A DNA stretch of 64,000 bases from Pseudomonas sp. GCEP-101 (GCF_025133575.1 NZ_CP104011.1:1674001-1738000); one strand, 5' to 3'. Counted from the first letter of the stretch, positions 8,183 to 17,472 are shown. A program made the numbers and translations. The notes: generated by a model not told the origin, from the letters alone.

Positions 8183-8191
8183 TTATCCACA
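8183..8191 (+). promoter_or_regulatory. Perfect DnaA-box-like 9-mer TTATCCACA
   Basis: An exact TTATCCACA lies 42 bp after the gbcB stop, with a near-match TTACCCACC at 8171-8179 and a one-mismatch CTATCCACA at 8363-8371. These sites lie on the opposite side of the EF-G-like gene from the larger cluster at 10533-11234. Confidence 0.55.
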
Positions 8192-8376
8192 GGCTGAGGG
8201 TGTCCCGGCGCGACGTCGGAGACACCTGCGGCCTCACCGCCTGGCCGCCTCGATCCCGTCTGCAACCCGCATGCCACCTGGCTTCCGGCCTTTCGCCCGG
8301 CCTCGCGTTCTGTCGCGCGTGAGCGCGCAGCCATGGGGCTTCGCGGCGCCCGGCTGCGACAACTATCCACATTCGT

Positions 8377-10425
8377 TCAGTCTTCCTCCGGGGCCGCTTT
8401 GTAGCCGCTGGACAGGCGTTGCTGCACGTCCTGTGGGACAGCGCTGTAATGACTGGCAGAAAGGCTGTAGAGGCCCTGGCCGGCGGTGATGGATTTCAAC
8501 CGGTTGGCATAGCCATCCAGCTCCGCCAGCGGTACCTGGCCCCGCACCAGGGCGACGCTGGCCGACAGCGATTCGGTGCCCAGCACCTGGCCGCGGCGCC
8601 CGGTGAGATCGGCGGTGATATCGCCCAGGTGGGATTCCGGCGTCGTCACCTCGATCTGCATCACCGGCTCCAGCACGATGCCGCCGGCATTGCGCAGCGC
8701 ATCGAGCATCGCCTTGCGCCCCGCGGCCTGGAAAGCGATGTCCTTGGAGTCCACGGAGTGGCTCTTGCCGTCGTACAGCGTGACCTTCACGTCCTCCACC
8801 GGGAACCCGGCCAGCGGCCCGGCCGCCAGGGCCGAGCGCACGCCCTTCTCCACGGAGGGGATGAAGTTGCCGGGAATCACCCCGCCCTTGATCGCATCGA
8901 CGAAGGCAAAACCCTCGCCGCGGGGCAACGGCTCGACACGCAGGAACACTTCGCCGAACTGCCCCGCCCCGCCGGTCTGCTTCTTGTGCCGGCTATGGCC
9001 TTCGGCGCTGCGGGTTGCCGTCTCGCGGTAGGGCACGCTGGGCGCGCGGGTCTGCACCTCCAGCTTGTACTGCCCGGCCATGCGCTCCAGCAGGTAACGC
9101 AGGTGCAGCTCGCCCATGCCGCGCAGCACGGTTTCCTGGGTGGACGCGTTGTAGTCCAGGCGCACGCACGGGTCCTCGGCCTGCAGGCGCTGGAGGATTT
9201 CCGCCAGGCGCTGCTCGTCGCCGCGCCGGCTCGCCTCGATGGCCAGGCCCTGCATGGGCGTGGGAAAGTCCAGAGGCTTGAGGCGGATGTGGTCCTCGTC
9301 ATGGGAGTCGTGCAGCACCACGCCGTACTCCAGTTCGTCGACCTTGCTCAGCGCGCCGAAGTCACCGGGAATCAGCCACGGCGCCTCTTCGTGCTTCTTG
9401 CCCTGCAAACGCAACAGATGGCCCACCTTGAACGGCTTGCGCCCATCGCCGGCGAACAGCTGCATCTCCCGGCGGATCGTGCCCTGGTGCACGCGGAACA
9501 CTGCCAGACGGCCGACGAAGGGGTCGATCACCACCTTGAACACATGGGCCAGCACGTGGGCGGCCGGGTCGGGACGGGCCATCACCGGGTGTTCGACACC
9601 TTTCTCGTCGGTGCGCAGGAACAGCGGCGGATTGCCCTCGGCGGGGTTCGGCGCCAGGCGCGCCAGGACATCCGCCAGTTCCGCCACGCCGGCGCCGGTG
9701 CGCGCGGAAACGAAGCACAGCGGAATCAGGTGGCCTTCGCGCAGCGCACGCTCGAAGGGTTCGTGCAGCGCCTCGGGGGTTACCTCGCCCTCCTCCAGGT
9801 ACTGCGCCATCAGCGCCTCGTCCACCTCCACCACCTGGTCCACCAGGGCCTGGTGCGCCTCGGCCACGGAAGAGAAATCCGCCTCGCCCTCGGGATTGAA
9901 GAAACAGTCCACCACCCGGGCGCCACCGCCGGCAGGCAGGTTGATGGGCAACACCTCCTTGCCGAACGACTCGCGCAACTGCGCCAGCAGTGCCGGCAGG
10001 TCGATGCGCTCGGCGTCGATCTTGTTCACCACCAGCAGGCGGCACAGCCCGCGCTCGCCGGCCCAGCGCATCATGCGACGGGTGCTCAGCTCGATGCCGT
10101 TCTGCGCATTCACCACCACCAGCGCGGTCTCCACCGCCGCCAGCGCCGGCAGCGCGTGGCCGATGAAGTCGGGATAACCGGGGGTGTCGATCAGGCGGAC
10201 ATGGGCGCCCTCGTGCTCGAAGTGCACCAGGGCAGCGGCCAGGGAGTGATGGTAGTCGCGCTCCATGGGGTCGGAGTCGCACAGGGTGTCGCCGCGCTCC
10301 AGCGAGCCCATGCTGGCAATGGCGCCGCTGTGCTGCAGCAGCGCTTCGGCAAGCAGGGTCTTGCCGCTGTCGCCGTGGCCGACCAGGGCCACGGTGCGGA
10401 TCTGTTCCACCGAGTAACTGGACAT
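8377..10425 (-). CDS. Elongation factor G-like translational GTPase (EF-G paralogue)
   Basis: A 682-residue protein with the full EF-G domain order. The G domain has GHGDSGKT (16-23), DTPGYPDF (about 79) and NKID (about 133). Domain II follows, then an EF-G III/IV region with a GGAGQFGEVFLRVEP-type motif (about 480), and a C-terminal domain V (VTTPESHLGDITADL). The start at 10425 has GGGAG at ribosome-binding distance; the longer open frame upstream lacks similarity. The P-loop reads GDSGKT rather than the GHVDHGKT-like form of canonical factors, placing it with the divergent EF-G-like family rather than the main fusA product. The role is unknown; such paralogues may act in ribosome recycling or stress. 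It is flanked on both sides by DnaA-box-like sites. Confidence 0.85.
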   Translation of the reverse strand: MSSYSVEQIRTVALVGHGDSGKTLLAEALLQHSGAIASMGSLERGDTLCDSDPMERDYHHSLAAALVHFEHEGAHVRLIDTPGYPDFIGHALPALAAVETALVVVNAQNGIELSTRRMMRWAGERGLCRLLVVNKIDAERIDLPALLAQLRESFGKEVLPINLPAGGGARVVDCFFNPEGEADFSSVAEAHQALVDQVVEVDEALMAQYLEEGEVTPEALHEPFERALREGHLIPLCFVSARTGAGVAELADVLARLAPNPAEGNPPLFLRTDEKGVEHPVMARPDPAAHVLAHVFKVVIDPFVGRLAVFRVHQGTIRREMQLFAGDGRKPFKVGHLLRLQGKKHEEAPWLIPGDFGALSKVDELEYGVVLHDSHDEDHIRLKPLDFPTPMQGLAIEASRRGDEQRLAEILQRLQAEDPCVRLDYNASTQETVLRGMGELHLRYLLERMAGQYKLEVQTRAPSVPYRETATRSAEGHSRHKKQTGGAGQFGEVFLRVEPLPRGEGFAFVDAIKGGVIPGNFIPSVEKGVRSALAAGPLAGFPVEDVKVTLYDGKSHSVDSKDIAFQAAGRKAMLDALRNAGGIVLEPVMQIEVTTPESHLGDITADLTGRRGQVLGTESLSASVALVRGQVPLAELDGYANRLKSITAGQGLYSLSASHYSAVPQDVQQRLSSGYKAAPEED

Positions 10426-11332
10426 GCTGAATCTCCCGCCCCCAGGGTGCTTGAAGTATAGGCAGCGCGACCTGCACCCCTGGACAAATATTGACCAGCC
10501 CGGCGCACGCCAGGCGCTCTGCGGCGTGCAGCGATCCATCCACAACCCACCCACACCTTGCGGGCAGAACGCTGCACAGCCGATGTGGAAAACCCACCGC
10601 CAAATTCGCTACAGGCCAGTCGCAGCGGGACTTCCGGCATTTGGTCAAAAAATGTACTGAAGGACCGGAAGCACGCCCGGCGCGGCCCGCAGCGCTCTGG
10701 ATACAGGTTGTCCACACCTTCTGCGAGGTTCGCCCCACAGGCATTGTGGAAAGTTTCCCGCAGCCCCTGCCGTTGGGGAAAAGTCGCTGTGGATCAGTCG
10801 CTTGCACACCAGGCTGGTCATTCCTTGAGCAGCCCCCTGGACGCCCCGCCAGCCGTGGCGCGGGCAGTGTTTTCCACAGGCGACGCACAGGCGGGTCAAC
10901 ATAAACCGGGGATAGCGGTGGAAAGATCGTGCACAGAAAATCGGCCCGATTCCGTACACAGCCACGCAAGTGGTTGAAAATCCTAATTGATCAGAAAACG
11001 ACCAGCTTCAGCGAAGCCGCGCGCCATGAGGCGTACAGGCGCCTCCCAACAGTTTTTCCACAGGTTGGACACGTGCGCCTCCACAGCGCCTGTGGAGATC
11101 TTCCGCACCCCCGCCGAAATGCCTGAAAGCCACGGGATACGGGCATTGCGCGAAAACACCCCGTGGCCGGAGGCGGTTCACGCAGCCGTCAGGGCGGCGT
11201 CATTTTCCACCAGGTTGTCCACAGCTTTATCACAAGGTTGCCCCCGGATTTCGCCAAATGCTGAAACACAGCCGCCGCGGACGTCGAGGGCGTGCGGGCT
11301 ATGCTGGATTTCCCTGACAGAGGAGCCACGCC
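10426..11332. other. 0.9-kb gene-free region dense in DnaA-box-like sequences
   Basis: No supported gene was found. Relaxed-consensus TTTTCCACA boxes lie at 10584-10592 (minus orientation), 10870-10878 and 11054-11062. One-mismatch versions lie at 10708-10716, 10745-10753, 10788-10796, 11203-11211, 11215-11223 and 11226-11234. A locally AT-richer patch is at 10973-11000. Two hairpin-plus-box modules (10490-10548, 10823-10884) resemble a third at 11873-11947. It resembles a DnaA-titration or origin-type locus; function is unproven. Confidence 0.6.
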
Positions 11333-11650
11333 ATGATTCTCACCACCACGCCCACCATCGAGGGCAAGACCATCCAGGAATACCGCGGCATCGTCGTGGG
11401 CGAGGCGATCCTCGGCGCCAATGTGTTCCGCGACCTGTTCGCCGGGCTGCGCGACATCATCGGCGGCCGCTCCGGCGCGTACGAGAAGGAGCTGGGCCGG
11501 GCGCGGGAGATCGCCTTCGAGGAATTGCAGGAACGCGCCCAGGAGCTGGGCGCCAACGCCGTGGTCGGCATCGACCTGGACTACGAGGTGGTGGGGCAGA
11601 ACGGCAGCATGCTGATGGTCAGCGTGAGCGGCACGGCGGTGCGCATCTGA
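11333..11650 (+). CDS. YbjQ/UPF0145 family protein
   Basis: A 105-residue cytoplasmic protein, [20 protein letters not shown], with the family hallmarks [20 protein letters not shown], a long helix with many Glu and Arg ([21 protein letters not shown]) and [13 protein letters not shown]. It is called a putative heavy-metal-binding domain in databases, but metal binding is not established, and family members form ring-shaped pentamers. The ATG has AGAGGAGCC upstream. It stands alone between the DnaA-box-rich region and a repeat element. Confidence 0.85.
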   Translation: MILTTTPTIEGKTIQEYRGIVVGEAILGANVFRDLFAGLRDIIGGRSGAYEKELGRAREIAFEELQERAQELGANAVVGIDLDYEVVGQNGSMLMVSVSGTAVRI

Positions 11651-11695
11651 CGCGTAGGAGCGCCTATTTCCCGCTGGGGAATCTGTGCCGCCCCT

Positions 11696-11815
11696 CCCCT
11701 CACCCCAACCCTCTCCCGGAGGGAGAGGGGGCATAGCGCGCCGGCTGATGCCATAGCTTCATCCTGCACCGAACGGTCGCCTCTCCCGCTTGCGGGAGAG
11801 GGTTAGGGTGAGGGG
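11696..11815. repeat. CCCTCTCCC composite palindromic element, copy 4
   Basis: Arms at 11709-11729 and 11780-11815, the second ending GGTTAGGGTGAGGGG, separated by about 50 bp. Confidence 0.85.
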
Positions 11816-11872
11816 CCCCTGATCTTGCAGGAGCCCGCCATGCGCGCGATCGAGGGTGAGGCGCCGGGGTTG

Positions 11873-11947
11873 GTCAAGGTTTGAACAACCCCGTGCAGGC
11901 CACGCCAGCCGTGGCCTGCGTACATTCATCCACAGGTTGGCGACAGG
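11873..11947. repeat. Hairpin plus DnaA-box-like module, copy C
   Basis: A TTTGAACAACCC lead, a stem GGCCACG/CGTGGCC (about 11899-11918) and then TCATCCACAGGTTG (11926-11939). Similar order is seen at 10490-10548 and 10823-10884. Confidence 0.5.
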
Positions 11948-11961
11948 TTGCGCGAGCAACC

Positions 11962-11980
11962 GTCCCCAGCGCCTGGGGAC
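11962..11980 (-). terminator. Hairpin downstream of ltaE
   Basis: GTCCCCAG-CGC-CTGGGGAC, a perfect 8-bp stem just past the ltaE stop. There is no good T-run, so termination is only suggested. Confidence 0.4.
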
Positions 11981-11983
11981 AAC

Positions 11984-13027
11984 TCAGGCGCCCATGACCC
12001 GGCGAATGTCGGCGGCCAGCGCCTCGACGCGGGCGATCTCGGTGTCCCACGAACACATGAAGCGTGCGCCGCCGGCACCGATGAAGGTGTAGAAGCGCCA
12101 GCCCAGTTGGCGCAGGGCCTCCAGCGCGGGTTCGGACATCTGCAGGAACACGCCGTTGGCCTCCACCGGGAACATCAGCTGCACGCCGGGGATGTCCGCG
12201 ACCCGCTCGGCCAGCAGCTGTGCACAGCGGTTGGCGTGGCTGGCGTAATGCAGCCAGGCGTCGTCCTGTAGCACGCCGACCCAGGGCGCGGCGAGGAAGC
12301 GCATCTTCGACGCCAGTTGGCCGGCCTGCTTGCAGCGGTAGTCGAAGCCTTCGGCCAGCTCGCGGTTGAAGAACAGGATGGCCTCGCCCACCGCCATGCC
12401 GTTCTTGGTGCCGCCGAAGCAGAGCACCTCGACGCCGGCCTTCCAGGTCAGCTCGGCCGGGGTGGCGCCCAGGAAGGCGCAGGCATTGGAGAAGCGCGCG
12501 CCGTCCATGTGCAGGTGCAGGCCCAGCTCGCGGCAGGTGGCGCTCAGCGCCTGCAGTTCATCCGGGCGGTAGCAGGTGCCGACCTCGGTGGCCTGGGTGA
12601 TGGTGACCACGCGGGGCTTGGGATAGTGGATGTCCTGGCGCTTGAGGGCGATCTCGCGGATCGCATCGGGCGTCAGCTTGCCCTGGGCGTCGGTGCGCGC
12701 CAGCAGCAGCTTGGAGCCGTTGGAGAAGAACTCCGGCGCGCCGCATTCGTCGGTCTCGACGTGGGCGGTCTCGGCGCAGATCACGCTGTGGTAGCTCTGG
12801 CACAGCGCGGCCAGGGCCAGGGAGTTGGCCGCGGTGCCGTTGAAGGCGAAGAAGACTTCGCAGTCGGTCTCGAACAGCTCGCGGAAGTAGTCGGACGCGC
12901 GGGCGGTCCACTGGTCGTCGCCATAGGCGCGTTCGTGGCCGCGGTTGGCTTCGGCCATGGCTGCCCAGGCTTCGGGGCAGATGCCGGAATAGTTGTCGCT
13001 GGCGAACTGCTGGGTGTTGTCGGTCAT
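11984..13027 (-). CDS. ltaE: Low-specificity L-threonine aldolase
   Basis: A 347-residue PLP-dependent fold-type I enzyme that cleaves L-threonine or L-allo-threonine to glycine and acetaldehyde. The start MTDNTQQFASDNYSGICPEA at 13027 matches the family length of about 346. Features are the N-terminal DNYSGICPE substrate region, HVETDECGAPE, the PLP-binding HMDGARFSNA, and the Schiff-base lysine in FGGTKNGM. It sits in the glycine/serine C1 cluster beside glyA and the sox genes, so it may balance the glycine formed from betaine. It is transcribed away from glyA. Confidence 0.93.
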   Translation of the reverse strand: MTDNTQQFASDNYSGICPEAWAAMAEANRGHERAYGDDQWTARASDYFRELFETDCEVFFAFNGTAANSLALAALCQSYHSVICAETAHVETDECGAPEFFSNGSKLLLARTDAQGKLTPDAIREIALKRQDIHYPKPRVVTITQATEVGTCYRPDELQALSATCRELGLHLHMDGARFSNACAFLGATPAELTWKAGVEVLCFGGTKNGMAVGEAILFFNRELAEGFDYRCKQAGQLASKMRFLAAPWVGVLQDDAWLHYASHANRCAQLLAERVADIPGVQLMFPVEANGVFLQMSEPALEALRQLGWRFYTFIGAGGARFMCSWDTEIARVEALAADIRRVMGA

Positions 13028-13101
13028 GGTGCGGCCTCGAAAAACGTTGTACGTCAGGCAGCAGCGTAGCAACGGATAGTCGCTCGCCGCCGGAGGGCGC
13101 A

Positions 13102-13123
13102 GGCCTCCCGCGGACGGGAGGCC
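13102..13123 (-). terminator. Hairpin downstream of the lipoprotein gene
   Basis: GGCCTCCCG-CGGA-CGGGAGGCC, a perfect 9-bp stem 10 bp past the stop at 13134. There is no T-tract. Confidence 0.4.
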
Positions 13124-13133
13124 GCGGGATGGA

Positions 13134-13814
13134 TCAGGGCAGCTTGGTCAGCGCCATCTGTTCGGAGATGGGCACGAACAGCTCGCGCAGGGATTGCGCG
13201 GTGCCGCCGTTGGGCTTGTCCGGGGAGGTCATGTTGAGCACGTAGCGGCCCTTGATCAGGCCGGTCAGGCTGGACTCGCCGGCCTTGTCGTCCGGGCCCG
13301 GCACGCTGATGGCCAGCGGGTCGCCCATGCGCGTGCTGTCGATCACCGGCAGGTACTGCTCGCCGCCGAATTGCGCGGCGGTGCCGTTCTGCAGCGCGGC
13401 CTGGCGGGCCTGGTTGAGCAGCGAGACGTTCTTGGCGGTGGTCTCGCGCAACTTGGCCTGGGCGGCCAGGTACTGCTTGGCGGCCTCGCCCTGCTGGTCG
13501 GCGCCCGGCGCCGGCAGGCCGGTGTCGGTCAGGGTCACGACCAGTTGCTGGCTGCCGTCGGCCTTGCCGTAGACGATGGTCGCGCTGTCGTAGCCGCACT
13601 CGCGGGAGAGATAGGGATAGCCGTACACGGCCTTGGTCGGCGGCAGCGCGCGTTCCAGTTCGTGGCCGGTGCAGCTGTCGCCGGCCGGCGTGGCGGCGGC
13701 GCTGCTCGCGGCGGCGGCCGGCGCATCGGCCTTGGCGGGTTTGCTGTCGTCACCACAGCCCTGCAGGGTGGCGCTGAGCAGCAGGGCGGAAAGCAGAGTC
13801 AGGGAGCGGTTCAT
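13134..13814 (-). CDS. Putative lipoprotein of unknown function
   Basis: A 226-residue protein with a clear lipoprotein signal: MNRSLTLLSALLLSATLQGC with the lipobox LQGC (cysteine 20). An Ala/Pro/Ser-rich linker (about 25-45) follows, then a folded part with two cysteines (CTGHELERAL, RECGYDSATI) that could form a disulfide. Its C-terminal half (QYLPVIDSTRMGDPLAISVP) does not match a family I can name. It follows a second exported-protein gene on the same strand with a 65-bp gap, so the two may be co-expressed. Function is unknown. Confidence 0.7.
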   Translation of the reverse strand: MNRSLTLLSALLLSATLQGCGDDSKPAKADAPAAAASSAAATPAGDSCTGHELERALPPTKAVYGYPYLSRECGYDSATIVYGKADGSQQLVVTLTDTGLPAPGADQQGEAAKQYLAAQAKLRETTAKNVSLLNQARQAALQNGTAAQFGGEQYLPVIDSTRMGDPLAISVPGPDDKAGESSLTGLIKGRYVLNMTSPDKPNGGTAQSLRELFVPISEQMALTKLP

Positions 13815-13879
13815 GGCGTCCTCGCGTTTCGTGAGAGGCGCAGTTTAGTCCCTTGGCCAGACGCTTCCTATCGGCAGCT

Positions 13880-14407
13880 TCATGGCGACAGTTTGCAGGC
13901 CCAGCGCCCTTGTCTGTCGTCGTAGACGGCCTCGACCACCGCCACCCCGCCGGCGCGGGCCTCCAGGCAGAAGGTTTTCATGAAGGTCGCCCGCGCACCG
14001 TCGCCTGCGCTGTCGCGGCCGCCGACCGTCACGCTGTACAGGCCAGGCTGCAAGGGCCGCGCCGGCGTCTTCTCGCTGAAGCCGGAGATCGCCTGGCCGT
14101 AGGCCAGGCAGGTGTCGCTGCGCAGCGACACGCCCCGGTTCGGCTCGTTGCTGACCGCCGACCAGAACGGCTCGTAGGGTTCGCGCGCCACGTCGATGGA
14201 ATACACCACCACCTGCCGTTCATCCACCTGCAGGGTGCGGTTGAAGAACAGGCCGGGCGACTTGAACGCCGCGCCGCCGAAGCACAGCGTCCGGCCCTGC
14301 ACCCAGACGCGGGCGTCGCCATCGAACAGGCGCGACATGCCCCAGGCCGACGTCTGCGCCGTCAGCAGGGCCAGGCCCAGGCAACCCCATGCAAAGAAAC
14401 GCTTCAT
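13880..14407 (-). CDS. Exported protein of unknown function
   Basis: A 175-residue protein starting [20 protein letters not shown], a standard Sec signal peptide with likely cleavage after SAWG. The open frame continues upstream, but the signal peptide fixes the start at 14407. The mature part has three cysteines (RTLCFGG, DTCLAYG, KTFCLEA) plus a last one in RWACKLSP, compatible with two disulfides in the periplasm. The region [15 protein letters not shown] with later [13 protein letters not shown] suggests a small beta-sandwich. No family is recognised. It is divergent from glyA. Confidence 0.65.
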   Translation of the reverse strand: MKRFFAWGCLGLALLTAQTSAWGMSRLFDGDARVWVQGRTLCFGGAAFKSPGLFFNRTLQVDERQVVVYSIDVAREPYEPFWSAVSNEPNRGVSLRSDTCLAYGQAISGFSEKTPARPLQPGLYSVTVGGRDSAGDGARATFMKTFCLEARAGGVAVVEAVYDDRQGRWACKLSP

Positions 14408-14441
14408 CGCACCGCTCCACCGGCCGCGCCGTGCTGGCGCG

Positions 14442-14558
14442 GGCATGTCGCATTCTGACCAGCCGTTACGCGCAATTCCACGCACCCGGTCGCTTTTACG
14501 CCCATCGCGGCATGTCGCAAACGCACCTACCCGCGGCGTGCGCAGGCATCTGGTCAGA
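14442..14558. promoter_or_regulatory. Repeated motifs upstream of glyA1
   Basis: Two exact copies of GGCATGTCGCA (14442-14452 and 14509-14519) and a perfect 9-bp inverted repeat (TCTGACCAG at 14454-14462, CTGGTCAGA at 14550-14558) lie upstream of glyA1. They are candidate operators for a betaine- or sarcosine-responsive regulator; the identity is inferred from pathway context only. Confidence 0.4.
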
Positions 14559-14646
14559 CGGGGCCAGTCATACCATCGCTTCCAAGGGGGCGAGTTCGCG
14601 TCCCGCACCAGCCATGGCGCTCCACCGCGCCGCAGGGAGACCAGCG

Positions 14647-15900
14647 ATGTTCAGCAAGCAAGACCAGATCCAGGGCTATGACGACGAACTGCTCGCGGCG
14701 ATGGATGCCGAGGAAGCGCGCCAAGAGGACCACCTCGAGCTGATCGCTTCGGAGAACTACACCAGCAAGCGCGTCATGCAGGCCCAGGGCAGCGGGCTGA
14801 CCAACAAGTACGCCGAAGGCTATCCGGGCAAGCGTTACTACGGCGGCTGCGAGCATGTGGACAAGGTCGAGCAACTGGCCATCGATCGCGCCAAGCAGCT
14901 GTTCGGCGCCGACTACGCCAACGTCCAGCCGCACTCGGGCTCCTCGGCCAACGCCGCTGTCTACCTGGCCCTGCTCAACGCCGGCGACACCCTCCTGGGC
15001 ATGAGCCTGGCCCACGGCGGCCACCTGACCCACGGCGCCAAGGTGTCGTCCTCGGGCAAGCTGTACAACGCCGTGCAGTACGGCCTGAACACCGACACCG
15101 GGCTGATCGACTACGACGAGGTCGAGCGCCTGGCCGTGGAGCACAAGCCGAAGATGATCGTCGCCGGCTTCTCCGCCTACTCCAAGACCCTCGACTTCCC
15201 GCGCTTCCGCGCCATCGCCGACAAGGTCGGGGCGCTGCTGTTCGTCGACATGGCCCACGTGGCCGGCCTGGTTGCCGCCGGCCTGTACCCGAACCCGCTG
15301 CCCTACGCCGACGTGGTCACCACCACCACCCACAAGACCCTGCGCGGCCCGCGCGGCGGTCTGATCCTGGCCAAGTCCAACGAAGAGATCGAGAAGAAGC
15401 TCAACTCCGCAGTCTTCCCCGGCGCCCAGGGCGGCCCGCTGATGCACGTGATCGCCGCCAAGGCGGTGTGCTTCAAGGAAGCGCTGGAGCCCGGCTTCAA
15501 GGACTACCAGGCCCAGGTGATCAAGAACGCCCAGGCCATGGCGCAGGTGTTCATCGAGCGCGGCTATGACGTGGTCTCCGGCGGCACCGACAACCACCTG
15601 ATGCTGATCAGCCTGGTGAAGCAGGGCCTGACCGGCAAGGAAGCGGACGCCGCCCTGGGCCGCGTCGGCATCACCGTGAACAAGAACGCCGTGCCGAACG
15701 ACCCGCAGAGCCCGTTCGTCACCTCCGGCATCCGCATCGGCACCCCGGCGGTGACCACCCGCGGGCTGAAGGAAGCCCAGTGCCGCGAGCTGGCCGGCTG
15801 GATCAGCGACGTGCTGGACCACCTGGGCGATGCCGACGTGGAAGCCAAGGTGGCCACCCAGGTGGCGGGCCTGTGCGCGGACTTCCCGGTCTACCGCTAA
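14647..15900 (+). CDS. glyA1: Serine hydroxymethyltransferase (sox-linked GlyA1)
   Basis: A 417-residue PLP enzyme that interconverts glycine plus 5,10-methylene-THF and serine plus THF. The start [20 protein letters not shown] is preceded by AGGGAGACCAGCG. Motifs are LIASENYTS (substrate/PLP), [35 protein letters not shown] and the Schiff-base lysine in [16 protein letters not shown]. It is first in the glyA-soxBDAG-purU-fdhA string: sarcosine oxidase yields both glycine and methylene-THF, its two substrates, so this copy is probably dedicated to converting demethylation products into serine. A REP pair separates it from soxB. Confidence 0.95.
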   Translation: MFSKQDQIQGYDDELLAAMDAEEARQEDHLELIASENYTSKRVMQAQGSGLTNKYAEGYPGKRYYGGCEHVDKVEQLAIDRAKQLFGADYANVQPHSGSSANAAVYLALLNAGDTLLGMSLAHGGHLTHGAKVSSSGKLYNAVQYGLNTDTGLIDYDEVERLAVEHKPKMIVAGFSAYSKTLDFPRFRAIADKVGALLFVDMAHVAGLVAAGLYPNPLPYADVVTTTTHKTLRGPRGGLILAKSNEEIEKKLNSAVFPGAQGGPLMHVIAAKAVCFKEALEPGFKDYQAQVIKNAQAMAQVFIERGYDVVSGGTDNHLMLISLVKQGLTGKEADAALGRVGITVNKNAVPNDPQSPFVTSGIRIGTPAVTTRGLKEAQCRELAGWISDVLDHLGDADVEAKVATQVAGLCADFPVYR

Positions 15901-15919
15901 GTCTTCCGGCCACGCTTTT

Positions 15920-15985
15920 GTAGGAGCGAGCTTGCTCGCGAACCAGCCCCGCCGCGAGGCCATTCGCGAGCAAGCTCGCTCCTAC
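15920..15985. repeat. REP pair between glyA1 and soxB
   Basis: Arms 15920-15942 (GTAGGAGCGAGCTTGCTCGC then GAA) and 15963-15985 (inverted), with a 20-bp spacer. Typical Pseudomonas REP doublet. Confidence 0.88.
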
Positions 15986-16025
15986 GAAGAGCGACACCGC
16001 GACAAGAGATATTCAGGAGCACCCC

Positions 16026-17276
16026 ATGCAACGCTACTCCGGCTTCGGCCTGTTCAAGCACTCCCTGAGCCACCACGAGAACTGGCAGCGCATGTGGCGC
16101 ACGCCCACGCCCAAGCCGGTGTATGACGTGGTCATCGTCGGCGGCGGCGGGCATGGCCTGGCCACTGCCTACTACCTGGCCAAGGAGCACGGCATCACCA
16201 ACGTCGCGGTGATCGAGAAGGGCTGGCTGGGCGGCGGCAACACCGCGCGCAACACCACCATCGTGCGTTCCAACTACCTGTGGGACGAGTCGGCGCTGCT
16301 CTACGAACACGCCATGAAGCTGTGGGAAGGCCTGTCCCAGGACCTGAACTACAACGTCATGTTCTCCCAGCGCGGGGTCTACAACCTCTGCCACACCCTG
16401 CAGGACATGCGTGACGGCGAGCGCCGCGTGAGCGCCAACCGCCTGAACGGCGTGGACGGCGAACTGCTCAACGCGCAGCAGGTGGCCGAAGAGATTCCGT
16501 ACCTGAACTGCACCAAGAGCGCCCGCTACCCGATCATGGGTTCCACCGTGCAGCGCCGTGGCGGCGTGGCCCGTCACGATGCCGTGGCCTGGGGCTTCGC
16601 CCGCGCGGCCGATGCCCTGGGCGTGGACCTGATCCAGCAGACCGAAGTGATCGGCTTCCGCAAGCAGGACGGCGCGGTGATCGGCGTCGAGACCAACCGC
16701 GGCTTCATCGGCGCCAAGCGCGTCGGCGTGGTCACCGCCGGCAACTCCGGGCACATGGCCAAGCTCGCCGGCTTCCGCCTGCCGCTGGAATCGCACCCGC
16801 TGCAGGCGCTGGTTTCCGAACCGCTCAAACCCATCATCGACAGCGTGATCATGTCCAACGCCGTGCACGGCTACATCAGCCAATCGGACAAGGGCGACCT
16901 GGTCATCGGCGCCGGCATCGACGGCTATAACGGCTACGGCCAGCGCGGCTCCTACCCGGTGATCGAGCACACCCTGCAGGCGATCGTCGAGATGTTCCCG
17001 GTGCTCTCGCGGGTGCGCATGAACCGCCAGTGGGGCGGCATCGTCGACACCACCCCGGACGCCTGCCCGATCATCGGCAAGACCCCGGTGAAGAACCTGT
17101 TCTTCAACTGCGGCTGGGGCACCGGCGGCTTCAAGGCAACGCCCGGCTCGGGCAATGTCTTCGCCGCCACCCTCGCCAAGGGCGAGCCGCATCCGCTGGC
17201 CGCGCCCTTCTCCATCGAACGCTTCCACACTGGCGCGCTGATCGACGAACACGGCGCTGCCGCCGTCGCGCACTAA
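16026..17276 (+). CDS. soxB: Sarcosine oxidase beta subunit
   Basis: The 416-residue catalytic beta subunit of heterotetrameric sarcosine oxidase; it oxidises sarcosine at a flavin. After the N-terminal [20 protein letters not shown] comes an FAD-binding fold ([17 protein letters not shown], about 37-53). [13 protein letters not shown] carries the histidine (about residue 257) that aligns with the covalent-FMN His of corynebacterial TSOX. The C-terminal [17 protein letters not shown] is also typical. The ATG has CAGGAGCACCCC upstream. It is second in the glyA1-sox operon; the 196-bp gap to soxD holds a repeat element. Confidence 0.95.
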   Translation: MQRYSGFGLFKHSLSHHENWQRMWRTPTPKPVYDVVIVGGGGHGLATAYYLAKEHGITNVAVIEKGWLGGGNTARNTTIVRSNYLWDESALLYEHAMKLWEGLSQDLNYNVMFSQRGVYNLCHTLQDMRDGERRVSANRLNGVDGELLNAQQVAEEIPYLNCTKSARYPIMGSTVQRRGGVARHDAVAWGFARAADALGVDLIQQTEVIGFRKQDGAVIGVETNRGFIGAKRVGVVTAGNSGHMAKLAGFRLPLESHPLQALVSEPLKPIIDSVIMSNAVHGYISQSDKGDLVIGAGIDGYNGYGQRGSYPVIEHTLQAIVEMFPVLSRVRMNRQWGGIVDTTPDACPIIGKTPVKNLFFNCGWGTGGFKATPGSGNVFAATLAKGEPHPLAAPFSIERFHTGALIDEHGAAAVAH

Positions 17277-17304
17277 AAGCCGCCCGAAGGGCGAAATCTG
17301 ATGA

Positions 17305-17432
17305 CCCTCTCCCTTCAGGGAGAGGGTGCCCGAAGGGCGGGAGAGGGTGTTGAAGGCGCGAGCCAACCCTCGACTGAAACGAAACAACGGGAGAGCGACC
17401 CTCTCCCCAACCCTCTCCCTGAAGGGAGAGGG
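17305..17432. repeat. CCCTCTCCC composite palindromic element, copy 5 (inside sox operon)
   Basis: Short hairpin at 17305-17326 (CCCTCTCCCTTCAGGGAGAG core) followed by a GGGAGAGGGTG tail, and a long arm at 17399-17432. It fills most of the soxB-soxD gap. Confidence 0.85.
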
Positions 17433-17472
17433 GGCCGGTCAGCCGGCAAGATCAGTTTCCGGAGGCTACAAA

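Larger units (their letters stand above)
11651..11983. other. Intergenic region with repeats between ybjQ and ltaE
   Basis: It contains CCCTCTCCC composite element copy 4 (11696-11815), a degenerate REP half (about 11827-11850), a hairpin/TCCACAGG module (11873-11947) and the hairpin following ltaE (11962-11980). No gene is supported. Confidence 0.75.

Noticed and set aside
10426..11332. Chromosomal replication origin oriC
   Set aside because: No dnaA, dnaN, rpmH or gidA neighbour and no long AT-rich unwinding element; only a DnaA-binding locus is suggested.
11333..11650. Heavy-metal-binding function for the YbjQ-type protein
   Set aside because: The name comes from an automatic family label; no cysteine or histidine cluster is present in this protein.
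14408..14646. Glycine riboswitch upstream of glyA1
   Set aside because: The tandem aptamer core and its conserved GGA-containing junctions were not recognisable.
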